Origin: Glaciecola sp.
GTDB lineage: Bacteria; Pseudomonadota; Gammaproteobacteria; Enterobacterales; Alteromonadaceae
Assembly (NCBI GenBank): GCA_029246415.1
Contig: JAQWNF010000009.1
Location: 124,001 to 188,000, forward strand
Direction: 5' to 3'
Length of the DNA: 64,000 nt
Shown here: positions 8,537 through 16,532 of the stretch, piece after piece
Layout of the letters: each line of letters starts with the position of its first letter
How positions within the stretch are numbered: the stretch's first letter is position 1
Program-made: the position numbers and the translations under genes
The notes under the pieces: generated by a model
What the model saw: only the letters and a program-made list of their open reading frames with translations
Told to the model about the DNA's origin: nothing
The model's database searches: none

Positions 8537-11500
8537 TTACGAGTTTTGAGAGATTATGGAGTCTAATTTTTGTTTCTTTGAAAACTGTTTAGGCGTCATT
8601 TTAAAGAGCTTTTTAAAACTTGTACTAAAATAACTTGGTGAAGTGAAACCAGCCTCATACGCTGCAAATGACGCAGGTTTACCGGCTTTTAATAGGTCAG
8701 CAGCAATGTTTAAACGGAAATTACGGATAAACTCACTTGCGCCTATACCCGTTTCATTTTTTAAGCGACGCAGCAATTGACGGTCACTCATGCCCATCAG
8801 GTTGGCAAGATCTTGAACGGTAAAATCTGGCTTATTGTAATGGGCTAGTAAGATGTTATCTAATTGATGAATAAACGTGGATGGACTCATTTGACCTTCA
8901 AAGTTATCTTCGGGCTCCACTGCTGATACTGATGCAAGGTAGCGTCGACGGATAGATTCTTGTTCCGCGATGATATTACGAGTTTTCAAGCGCAGTTCCT
9001 CTTCTTCAAATGGTTTATTAATGTAATCACTTGCCGCTGATGATAATCCTTCAAGGCGTGATGCTTGAGAGCTTTTAGCGGTCAACAAGATCACAGGAAT
9101 ATGATTAGTAATACGGTCACTCTTGAGTGCGTTTAACACTTCAATACCGTCCATTTCAGGCATCATGATGTCACTGATGATTAAATCTGGGAGGAGATCT
9201 TTGGCAATAGTTAGCCCTGCTATAGATGAATTAGCAGTATGGATTTGGTACTCATGTTTAAATAAGTTTTCGAGATACGTTAAGATGTCTTCATTGTCGT
9301 CAATGCATAATATACAAGGTAAATCTTGATCAACGGTATTCAGTTGATATGTTTGATTAAGTGTATTGGGAAATATCACGCTAAAGCGCGAACCCATTTC
9401 TAGTTCCGAGGTTACTTTGATCAGACCATCTGCTTTATCGACTAACTGCTCAACAATGGCTAAGCCGAGGCCTGTTCCATCTTCTATATCTATATGCTCT
9501 GATTGCGAGCGGTAAAAACGATTGAAAATTAATGGGATTTCGTGCTCGGCAATACCGACACCTGTATCAATAACATGGATACTGACAAAGTGCTCATCGG
9601 CTTCTACTTCAACCCGGATCTCGCCGCCTTTTTGCGTATATTTTACGGCGTTGGATAACAAATTAGAAAGTATGGTTTCTAAGTTGTAAAGTGGAATGGT
9701 GACCTTTAATGTTGCGAACTCTGGGTACACAAAAGACAATTGTCGTTGTTCTGTATACGGAGTGAAAATATTGGCAAGTTGTTTAATTACCAGTGATAAG
9801 TCAGTAATGGCTGCACTAGAAGAGGTTTCTGGTAACTTGTCGGATACGGAGAGTTCGAATACTTTTTTGACCAAGGTGTTTAGTCGATCTGCATTGCGCA
9901 CTAAAATGTTAAGCATCGTTTGTGCTTCCGGTTCCATTTTATAATTACGTAGCTGTTGTACCGGCCCTTGGATCAAGGTCAAAGGTGTGCGTAACTCATG
10001 TGAAATCGTTTCGAAAATACTGTCTTTTTCAGCGACGGTTAAAGCTAGCTTTTCAGCTTGTAAACGCGAAATCTCAGTTTGTCGACGTAAATCATCAGTG
10101 CGTTTTTCTACTAAGCGACCGAGTTCTTCAGCAGTGCGTTTAACTTGCCGAGTGCGCAGTGTAACAATGCCAAATACCCCTGCCATAGCAGCAATAACAA
10201 TAGCAATAAAGCCAAATGGAGTGCTATACCAAGGAATTGGGTGCTCTATATGTAACTGCACTGGCGGTGCCATCACATTATCAAAAGCATACATTGGATT
10301 GACGATATTAATGGTCGAGGTACCAGCCTTAGGAGTAAAGACGATCTTGAAATCATTAAATGCCGTCATTCCTGTTTGTGTGAAATATTCAAATGTAGGG
10401 GCTTTGTGCGTACTAAAATTAATGTCACCTAAGTCAATTTGGATCACATCAATTGCTTTATCAAATAACATTGAATCATTGTGAATATTGGTAAAGAGCT
10501 CTTCAGAGCCATCTAGGTACAAGACTTTCATTTGCGCGATTTGCAGTTTTATTTCGGGTTTGACGAGCGCTTTGGGATCTAAGACCGTAATGCCATTGAG
10601 CCCAGAGAAAACATACATACCGCGAATGTTTTTATAGGCAACTCCTGGATTAAACTCTTCTCCTTGCAAGCCATCAGCTTCGGTATACCATGCAAAACGG
10701 GGCGCTTGATTTTGGTATTCAATTAAACCATTTTTCAATGTTGACCAGTGCACGCCGCTTTCTGTCACTAATGTCGCTTGGATGTTCATCGAGGAAATAG
10801 CATCAGGGAAATTTTTGGTTACAAACGTCTTTGCTAAAGGATCGAAAACATGCACACCGTTATTACTTGATAAAACAATATGATTGTCGTGATTAGTCGT
10901 GATGTGATTGACCGTATTAATATTCTGCTCTGCAGAAAAAAGGTAATGATTAAATATCTGCTGTTCAGGCTCAAATAAGTGAAGGCCAACATTTGAAGAT
11001 ATCCATACCTGACCATTAATATTAATCATCTGCCCAAATTGATTAGTCGGCAGATCACTATTTTGTACAGTAAATTGGGTGAAGGACAGATCGGGCAAAT
11101 TAAATAGGGTGATACCATTGCTGCGGTGGGTTAATAATGCTTGTTCATTGTTAATGGATAACCAATCCATTAAATTACCTGCTGGTAAATCTGAATTTTC
11201 AGCTGTGTAAGTGCTAACTACTTTTAATGTGTCGATATCTATCTTGGTGATACCGACTTCATCTAAGGCCCATGCATACTGGTCTTTAATATGAAGTTTG
11301 GTGACTTTTAAGCCAGCTAGTTCTTGGTTGATGACAAAATTAACATAAGTGTCAGGATTATAAACGGAAATTCCATCACTGTTGGATGCCAACCACCCAC
11401 GTTGATATTTATCTACGGCTATCGCGGTTACATCATTGCCGCTAATAGCAGAATCTTGTAACACTGAGTGCTTTAAGTGATAAAGCTTTTCACTACTTGC

Positions 11501-12487
11501 ACGAAAGTGGTTAATTCCACCGCGGTCGGTACCTATCCAAACATCGCCATTAGAAGTGGTATATAGCGCGTTGACGAAGTTCGTCGTGAGTGAATGTGGA
11601 TCTGTAGGGTCAAAGAGTAATGTTTTATTCAATGTGTTGGCTTGCAATAATACTAATCCGCCAGTTTTTAAACCTACCCAAACACGCTGTGAATCGTCGA
11701 CACTAAAGCTACTAACGAAACGATGGCTGAGTGGGTGCTCGGAAGAATCTGGAGAAAACTCTTTAATTAAATTGAGGCTTTGATCAAGGATAAATAAACC
11801 ATGGTTTTGTGTTCCTATATATAACAGATTATTAAAAGACAACACTGTTGTAATATTGATGTCTTCAGGGAAAATGTCTAGACCAATGGCATGTAAGGAT
11901 TCTCGGTCCGTTGATAGTGTATAAAATTCATTATAGCCAATAAAATATTGCGTATCGTTAATTTTGACTAAATCAATCAAAGGCTCTGATGACGGAATAA
12001 ATTGAGGGTTGTTAGAGATAAAATTAGTGTTAAATAAGAAAGCTCCTTGAGAGGTCATAACACTAACAATGTGAGGAGATAACTGACTAATTGCATTCAC
12101 AGATTTGTCGATGGTATTGATATCAGCAAAACCATGAACATAGGTAAAAATTTGTTCATTGGCGAACAAAACATGGATACTGCAATCAAATGTCACCCAT
12201 AAGTTGTCATTGGTATCAACAAATAACTGGGTGACTTTGTTAGTGCGATTTTTTAGACCGTTTGCCGTATCAAACTTTTTGAATGTAACACCATCATAGC
12301 GAACTAACCCATCATCAGTACCAAACCACAAGAAACCTAAACTATCTTGCTCGATAGCATTAATAGTCGAATCAGGTAAGCCATCAGCAATTCCATAATT
12401 GTTGATATGCAAAGAATCACGACTGTGAGCTAACACATCGGTAAAGATAAAAAATAAACATAATAGAGCAACTTGCCAATAACGCAC
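8537..12487 (-). CDS. Hybrid two-component sensor kinase / response regulator with AraC output
   Basis: This is a 1316-residue one-protein two-component system. In order it has: a signal peptide (about 1-20); a long periplasmic beta-propeller region with Reg_prop-type repeats (SLGFLWFGTDDGLVRYDG, RVWVGLKTGGL, DVWIGTDRGGI); a degenerate Y_Y_Y-like region; one membrane helix (about 750-770); a HisKA domain (SHELRTPLT, phospho-His near 829); a HATPase (N box LSNLLSNAVKYT, DTGVGIA, GTGLGLAI); a receiver (CIDDNED, phospho-Asp in ISDIMMPEMDG near 1105); and an AraC helix-turn-helix pair (about 1220-1310). Such proteins usually sense glycan fragments or other nutrients in the periplasm and activate adjacent loci. 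Here the nearest candidate target is the decayed outer-membrane gene downstream of the gap, so the ligand is unknown. Confidence 0.9.
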   Translation of the reverse strand: MRYWQVALLCLFFIFTDVLAHSRDSLHINNYGIADGLPDSTINAIEQDSLGFLWFGTDDGLVRYDGVTFKKFDTANGLKNRTNKVTQLFVDTNDNLWVTFDCSIHVLFANEQIFTYVHGFADINTIDKSVNAISQLSPHIVSVMTSQGAFLFNTNFISNNPQFIPSSEPLIDLVKINDTQYFIGYNEFYTLSTDRESLHAIGLDIFPEDINITTVLSFNNLLYIGTQNHGLFILDQSLNLIKEFSPDSSEHPLSHRFVSSFSVDDSQRVWVGLKTGGLVLLQANTLNKTLLFDPTDPHSLTTNFVNALYTTSNGDVWIGTDRGGINHFRASSEKLYHLKHSVLQDSAISGNDVTAIAVDKYQRGWLASNSDGISVYNPDTYVNFVINQELAGLKVTKLHIKDQYAWALDEVGITKIDIDTLKVVSTYTAENSDLPAGNLMDWLSINNEQALLTHRSNGITLFNLPDLSFTQFTVQNSDLPTNQFGQMININGQVWISSNVGLHLFEPEQQIFNHYLFSAEQNINTVNHITTNHDNHIVLSSNNGVHVFDPLAKTFVTKNFPDAISSMNIQATLVTESGVHWSTLKNGLIEYQNQAPRFAWYTEADGLQGEEFNPGVAYKNIRGMYVFSGLNGITVLDPKALVKPEIKLQIAQMKVLYLDGSEELFTNIHNDSMLFDKAIDVIQIDLGDINFSTHKAPTFEYFTQTGMTAFNDFKIVFTPKAGTSTINIVNPMYAFDNVMAPPVQLHIEHPIPWYSTPFGFIAIVIAAMAGVFGIVTLRTRQVKRTAEELGRLVEKRTDDLRRQTEISRLQAEKLALTVAEKDSIFETISHELRTPLTLIQGPVQQLRNYKMEPEAQTMLNILVRNADRLNTLVKKVFELSVSDKLPETSSSAAITDLSLVIKQLANIFTPYTEQRQLSFVYPEFATLKVTIPLYNLETILSNLLSNAVKYTQKGGEIRVEVEADEHFVSIHVIDTGVGIAEHEIPLIFNRFYRSQSEHIDIEDGTGLGLAIVEQLVDKADGLIKVTSELEMGSRFSVIFPNTLNQTYQLNTVDQDLPCILCIDDNEDILTYLENLFKHEYQIHTANSSIAGLTIAKDLLPDLIISDIMMPEMDGIEVLNALKSDRITNHIPVILLTAKSSQASRLEGLSSAASDYINKPFEEEELRLKTRNIIAEQESIRRRYLASVSAVEPEDNFEGQMSPSTFIHQLDNILLAHYNKPDFTVQDLANLMGMSDRQLLRRLKNETGIGASEFIRNFRLNIAADLLKAGKPASFAAYEAGFTSPSYFSTSFKKLFKMTPKQFSKKQKLDSIISQNS

Positions 12488-12894
12488 TGAAAAACCTTTT
12501 CACTTAATTTACAACAGGCGCTGCCATCATCGGTTTTTCTACAGATAAATCAAGGTTTTTTGCAGGTTGTGGCGATAATGAGCAATAGATTGTCGGTTTT
12601 GTGAAAGTATATTTCAAAAAAAATAGTTATACTTTTTCCAGTGAATTTGATTGATGCAGATTAATTATAATTTACTCTAACACACAGTCACAACAGCGGA
12701 TGTCAATCAACATGGATGTTGCAACCTCAGGGAAATCTAAGTAGACGGAATCTACTTGAAGTGGTTAATTTGGACACACAACATTGACGTTTTGTACATG
12801 GATGTTTTAATAATTAGGGTCAGACCCAAATTATTACTATTATATTCAATCCTCATTTATGAAATAATGTGCGCGGTTTTTTCTGCTGGGCATT
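12488..12894. other. Gene-free stretch between the hybrid sensor and the decayed DUF5916 gene
   Basis: This 407-base gap is AT-rich and carries no convincing gene on either strand. It must hold the sensor promoter (minus strand) and the original promoter of the pseudogene. Two structures stand out: a short hairpin AAGTAGA / TCTACTT at about 12739-12757, and the REP-like palindrome at 12809-12835. A segment GTGGTTAATTTGGACAC nearby (about 12760-12778) resembles an insertion-sequence end, but no transposase or partner end is present. Confidence 0.6.
12809..12835. repeat. REP-like palindrome with GGGTC-A-GACCC core
   Basis: A 27-base dyad: AATAATT-A-GGGTC, central A, GACCC-A-AATTATT, with one A/A mismatch per arm. 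Sequences with a gggtcagaccc core flank REP-associated (Y1/IS200-like) transposases in many gammaproteobacteria as far as I recall. No transposase gene is present here, so this would be a solitary copy. The dyad is seen directly; the REP class is inference. Confidence 0.55.
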
Positions 12895-15175
12895 ATGATG
12901 CAACACTTCTCTGCAACGCTAATTTTATCAATCCTGTTAATATTTTTCTCAACGGCTAGTGCAAATTCTCCAATCTTATTACCCTTTGCGCCAGAGCATC
13001 GCATCGTAATTGACGGCATAATCTCAAAAGATGAATGGCAAGATGCGAAAGTCTTAACCTTACATAATGTGGTTAAACCTTTTGATAATACCCAAGCCCC
13101 TGTTGATACCACCATTTATATGCTTGAATCAGGTGATACTTTATATGCCGCTTTTGTCGCCCATGATCCACACCCTCAAGCAATCCGAGCATCTTATCGC
13201 GATCGAGATCAAATATGGGGTGATGATTTAGCTGGAACGCTATCTGGGAAAGTAAAGGGAAAATTACTGCAAATGGCTATATAGTCGAAATCGCAATACC
13301 ACTGCATATACTAAATTTTGCCGAGCAAGAAGGTGAAAAAACGTGGGGAATAGAGTTTGTGCGTTTTTATCCACGTGAAAATATTTACAGGATTACTCAC
13401 CTGCATAATGATCGGGATAATGCCTGTAATTTGTGTCAACTAGGTAAAGTAAAAGGGTTTGAGCAAGCCACTCAAGGTGAAAATCTAGCAGTGGTTCCTA
13501 CTATTATGGCCGGCCGAACTCGTGAACGCGATATTGAAACCGATCCGCTTGATGCATGGGAGTATCACAGCCAACAAGCACTCGGTCTTGATGTAAAATG
13601 GGGCATAACGCCTGAGATTTCATTGCAAGCTACCTTCAACCCTGACTTTTCACAAGTCGAATCAGATAGCGGGCAATTATCAGTTAATAACACCTTTGCT
13701 TTATTTTTCGCTGAGCGTAGACCGTTTTTTGTCGAAAATGCAGATTACTTTTCTACCAATTACAATTTGGTATATACCCGCAATATCAATGCACCTAATT
13801 ATGGTATTAAACTCACCGGGCGTATTGACCAACATTCGCTAGGCGTATTTTTCGCAGATGATGCGACAACCAATCTATTAATCCCCGGAAATTTAAGTTC
13901 AAGCGTGGTCGAACTCGAGCAAACATGCATAATTTAAGTGCACGCTATCGCTTTGATGTGAACCAAGACTTATCACTAGGCACAATCACAACAATACGCG
14001 AGTCCGATCAATATCATAACTATGTAAATGGTGTAGACGCCAAATATACTCCAACAAATAGTGATGAAATAAAAATACAATGGGTGCATTCACAGACTCA
14101 ATACCCTCGGCAGTTATATCAAGAATTATGTGATGATGATTGCAATCAAGTAAAGGATCTGAATGAAAATGCACTGCGAGTACTAGGTCGTAAAAGCCTC
14201 AGCGGCAATGCGTTTCGAGTTCAATATGCCAGGGATACTGAAGATTATTATCTACGTGCCAACCATTATAGAAACGATGCAAATTTTCGTGCAGATATGG
14301 GCTTCGTGTCACGTGCAGATCGAAACGTTAGTGTATTGGGTGGCGGAGTGATTTGTCGCAATGAAGATCAATGGTTCAATTATATGCGGGTAAGTGGTGA
14401 TTGGGACATACATAAGAACAACGCAGGTGAGCTGATTGAAAAAGAACGCGAAATGTATTTTCGTATCAAAGGAAAATTCAACACATTAATCGATATAGGT
14501 GGTTTGCTCCGCGACCGCGTCGGTATCAGACAAGTTTCGTCCAATTTTGCATCAGACGCAGCACAAGGGATGCTTTCTGACTCGTCACAAATGAATGAGC
14601 CTGACTGGACAGAAACGTTAGACATTAATGCAATGTTAGCGATACAAGATAAAAACCAATTATTCCGTGAAGACTTCAAACGCATTGTATTTGAAACTGA
14701 ACCTTACGGAGTTATTTCCTTGTTTCAGTTTGTTGGGCAAGGCAAACAGATTGATTTTAGTAACAACCGTTTGGGCGATGAGTTCCGCAGTGAAACACGC
14801 ATTGATTATGATTGGGGACGCCATCTTCGTTTTGGCTTAGATTATGAATACGAGAGCTTAGATGCAGATGGTGATTGGGTGTATGTTGCTAAGCTAATTG
14901 ATGCGCGCATGACCTACCAAATTAACGCAAAACAATTTATAAGACTGGTCGTGTCTTTATCTGACGTTGAGCGTAACCAAGCTAATTATATTGATGATGT
15001 TGATGCGGCTTATCAAGACCGAGGAATACAATTGTTGTACTCATATAAAATAAATCCATTGACTAAGTTTTTTGTCGGGTATTCCGATGCTGCATATCGC
15101 AATGACAATGTGACTAACGTTACTGCGAATGAGCAATCCTTGTTTATGAAGTTCAGCTACGCCTGGCAACAATAA
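12895..15175 (+). pseudogene. Decayed DUF5916 outer-membrane protein with CBM9-like N-terminus
   Basis: Three successive open frames make up one broken gene. The first (12895-13284) has a signal peptide and a CBM9/DOMON-like segment (IDGIISKDEWQDA ... RDRDQIWGDDLA). The homologous text resumes in another frame as WNAIWESKGKITANGY...EIAIPL from about 13230, so both the frame and an expected ~35-45 residues are lost at 13229-13231. The second frame (to 13937) has the DUF5916 text LGLDVKWGITPE, NPDFSQVE and ERRPFFVENADYF. A second frameshift near 13915-13930 passes to the third frame (HNLSARYRFDV to WQQ), a beta-barrel-like C-terminus. The intact protein would be an outer-membrane barrel of unknown role. 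A sequencing error could explain the second lesion but not the first. Confidence 0.85.
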
Positions 15176-15178
15176 ACA

Positions 15179-15206
15179 TTGCAAAAGTATGATTATGCTG
15201 TAATAT
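15179..15206 (+). promoter_or_regulatory. Probable rpsF operon promoter
   Basis: TTGCAA (15179-15184) and TAATAT (15201-15206) with 16-base spacing lie about 85 bases before rpsF. Each hexamer matches four of six consensus positions; it is the best candidate in the short gap after the pseudogene. Confidence 0.4.
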
Positions 15207-15216
15207 ACGCGACCCT

Positions 15217-15291
15217 TACAGCCATATTACTCATTCCTTGTCTCCATGCAGTTGGCTGTACTGTCGAGACTACAACCGTAAGGAATTAACG
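15217..15291 (+). promoter_or_regulatory. rpsF mRNA leader, possible S6:S18 binding element
   Basis: An 8-bp stem TACAGCCA / TGGCTGTA (15217-15224 with 15253-15260) is followed by ACCGTAAGGA overlapping the rpsF ribosome-binding site. Bacterial rpsF leaders are known to bind the S6:S18 complex through a structured RNA with an exposed CCG; this leader has a compatible stem and CCG, but I could not match the full consensus. Confidence 0.35.
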
Positions 15292-15687
15292 ATGCGTCAT
15301 TACGAAATCGTATTCATGGTTCACCCTGATCAGAGTGAACAAGTTCCTGGAATGATCGAAAGATATTCTGGAATTCTTACTCAAGATGGTGGTTCAATCA
15401 CTCGTCTTGAAGACTGGGGCCGTCGTCAGTTGGCATACCCAATCGAAAAACTACATAAAGCTCACTATGTTCTTATCAATGCTGAAGCAACACCTGCTGC
15501 AGTTGATGAACTAGAGAACGCTTTCCGTTTCAACGATGTAATTCTTCGTAATTTAGTTATGCGTACTAAAGACGCGGTAACTGAAGCTTCTCCAATGAAG
15601 AAAGAAGAACGTCGTGAAGAACGCCAACCAAAACGTGAAGACGCTGCACCAGCTCCTGCTGCTGAAGCTTCTGACGACCAAGCATAA
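15292..15687 (+). CDS. rpsF: 30S ribosomal protein S6
   Basis: This 131-residue protein begins [15 protein letters not shown], the standard S6 start, and has the GRRQLAYPI and [10 protein letters not shown] core. S6 binds 16S rRNA helices 22/23 with S18 in the platform of the small subunit. The C-terminal 25 residues are a charged, Lys/Glu- then Ala-rich tail, common in gammaproteobacterial S6 and a site of RimK glutamylation in relatives. The start at 15292 was preferred over an in-frame upstream ATG because of AAGGAA at 15280-15285. It leads the rpsF-rpsR-rplI operon; priB, usually between rpsF and rpsR, is absent. Confidence 0.97.
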   Translation: MRHYEIVFMVHPDQSEQVPGMIERYSGILTQDGGSITRLEDWGRRQLAYPIEKLHKAHYVLINAEATPAAVDELENAFRFNDVILRNLVMRTKDAVTEASPMKKEERREERQPKREDAAPAPAAEASDDQA

Positions 15688-15698
15688 GGAGACGGAAC

Positions 15699-15926
15699 AT
15701 GGCTCGATTTTTTAGACGTCGTAAATTCTGCCGCTTCTCAGCTGAAGGCGTAGTAGAGATTGATTATAAAGATACTGCAACATTACGTAATTATGTCACT
15801 GAAAGTGGCAAAATCGTACCTAGCCGTATCACAGGTACTAGTGCTAAATATCAGCGTCAGTTATCAACTGCTATCAAACGTGCGCGTTTCTTAGCATTGT
15901 TACCTTACACTGACTCACATAAGTAA
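15699..15926 (+). CDS. rpsR: 30S ribosomal protein S18
   Basis: This 75-residue basic protein starts [13 protein letters not shown] and contains [15 protein letters not shown] and the conserved [16 protein letters not shown], which identifies S18. It forms a heterodimer with S6 on the 30S platform. An AAGGAGA ribosome-binding site sits in the 11-base gap after rpsF, so the two partners are translated from neighbouring sites on one message. The length is normal for gammaproteobacteria. Confidence 0.97.
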   Translation: MARFFRRRKFCRFSAEGVVEIDYKDTATLRNYVTESGKIVPSRITGTSAKYQRQLSTAIKRARFLALLPYTDSHK

Positions 15927-15940
15927 GCTGAGGAATCATA

Positions 15941-16390
15941 ATGAATATCATTTTATTAGATAAAGTCGCTAACTTAGGTGGTTTAGGTGATCAGGTTTCA
16001 GTTAAATCTGGTTATGCACGTAACTTCTTATTCCCACAAGGAAAAGCAGTACCTGCAACTAAATTAAACGTTGAAAAGTTTGAAGCACGTCGTGCTGAAC
16101 TTGAAGCGAAAATTGCTGAAGTACTAAGCGCTGCGCAAGCACGTGCTGACCAATTAACAGCTTTAGAAGCAGTATCTATCGCGGCACCAGCTGGTGACGA
16201 AGGTAAATTATTTGGTTCTATCGGTACACGTGACATCGCTGATGCAGTATCTGCTGCTGGTGTTAAAGTGGCTAAAGCTGAAGTTAAATTACCTACAGGT
16301 ACTTTACGTGACCTTGGCGAGTACGACATTGACGTACAATTACACGCTGAAGTGACTGCAACAGTTAAATTGGTTGTTGTTGCTGAGTAA
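15941..16390 (+). CDS. rplI: 50S ribosomal protein L9
   Basis: This 149-residue protein has the L9 N-terminal RNA-binding domain ([27 protein letters not shown] pattern, GKAVPAT), a long connecting helix (about residues 40-75) and the C-terminal domain ([22 protein letters not shown]). L9 binds 23S rRNA domain V near the L1 stalk and helps keep the reading frame. It is the third gene of the S6 operon, 14 bases after rpsR, and is followed by a strong terminator that separates it from dnaB. Confidence 0.97.
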   Translation: MNIILLDKVANLGGLGDQVSVKSGYARNFLFPQGKAVPATKLNVEKFEARRAELEAKIAEVLSAAQARADQLTALEAVSIAAPAGDEGKLFGSIGTRDIADAVSAAGVKVAKAEVKLPTGTLRDLGEYDIDVQLHAEVTATVKLVVVAE

Positions 16391-16416
16391 TCTCAACAAT
16401 AATTAGTGAGTTGTAT

Positions 16417-16446
16417 AAAAACATCGCCTCGGCGGTGTTTTTTTTT
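16417..16446 (+). terminator. Terminator of the rpsF-rpsR-rplI operon
   Basis: The hairpin ACATCGCC / GGCGGTGT with a 2-base loop and flanking A/T extensions is followed by nine T residues, a textbook intrinsic terminator 30-55 bases after the rplI stop. Confidence 0.9.
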
Positions 16447-16473
16447 GCTTGTATGGCTAACCTGTATTTTTGA

Positions 16474-16501
16474 TTGAGCATGCCGCGTATTCAAGTATAA
16501 T
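16474..16501 (+). promoter_or_regulatory. dnaB promoter
   Basis: TTGAGC (16474-16479) and a perfect TATAAT (16496-16501) with 16-base spacing lie between the L9 terminator and dnaB. Transcription would begin near 16508, about 25 bases before the ATG at 16533, which argues against the longer in-frame TTG start at 16470. Confidence 0.65.
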
Positions 16502-16532
16502 CAATACCCCATTTTTAGCTTTGGTCGTGGCA

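Noticed and set aside
12760-12780. Possible insertion-sequence end near GTGGTTAATTTGGACAC
   Set aside because: No matching inverted end, target duplication or transposase is visible within the window.
16012-16329. 105-codon antisense frame inside rplI
   Set aside because: It is a shadow of the alanine-rich L9 coding sequence with no start signals or family resemblance; the same holds for antisense frames in rplL, dnaB and secE.
16470-16532. Longer DnaB start at TTG 16470
   Set aside because: The -35 and -10 of the dnaB promoter lie within this stretch and the extra residues do not resemble DnaB N-termini.
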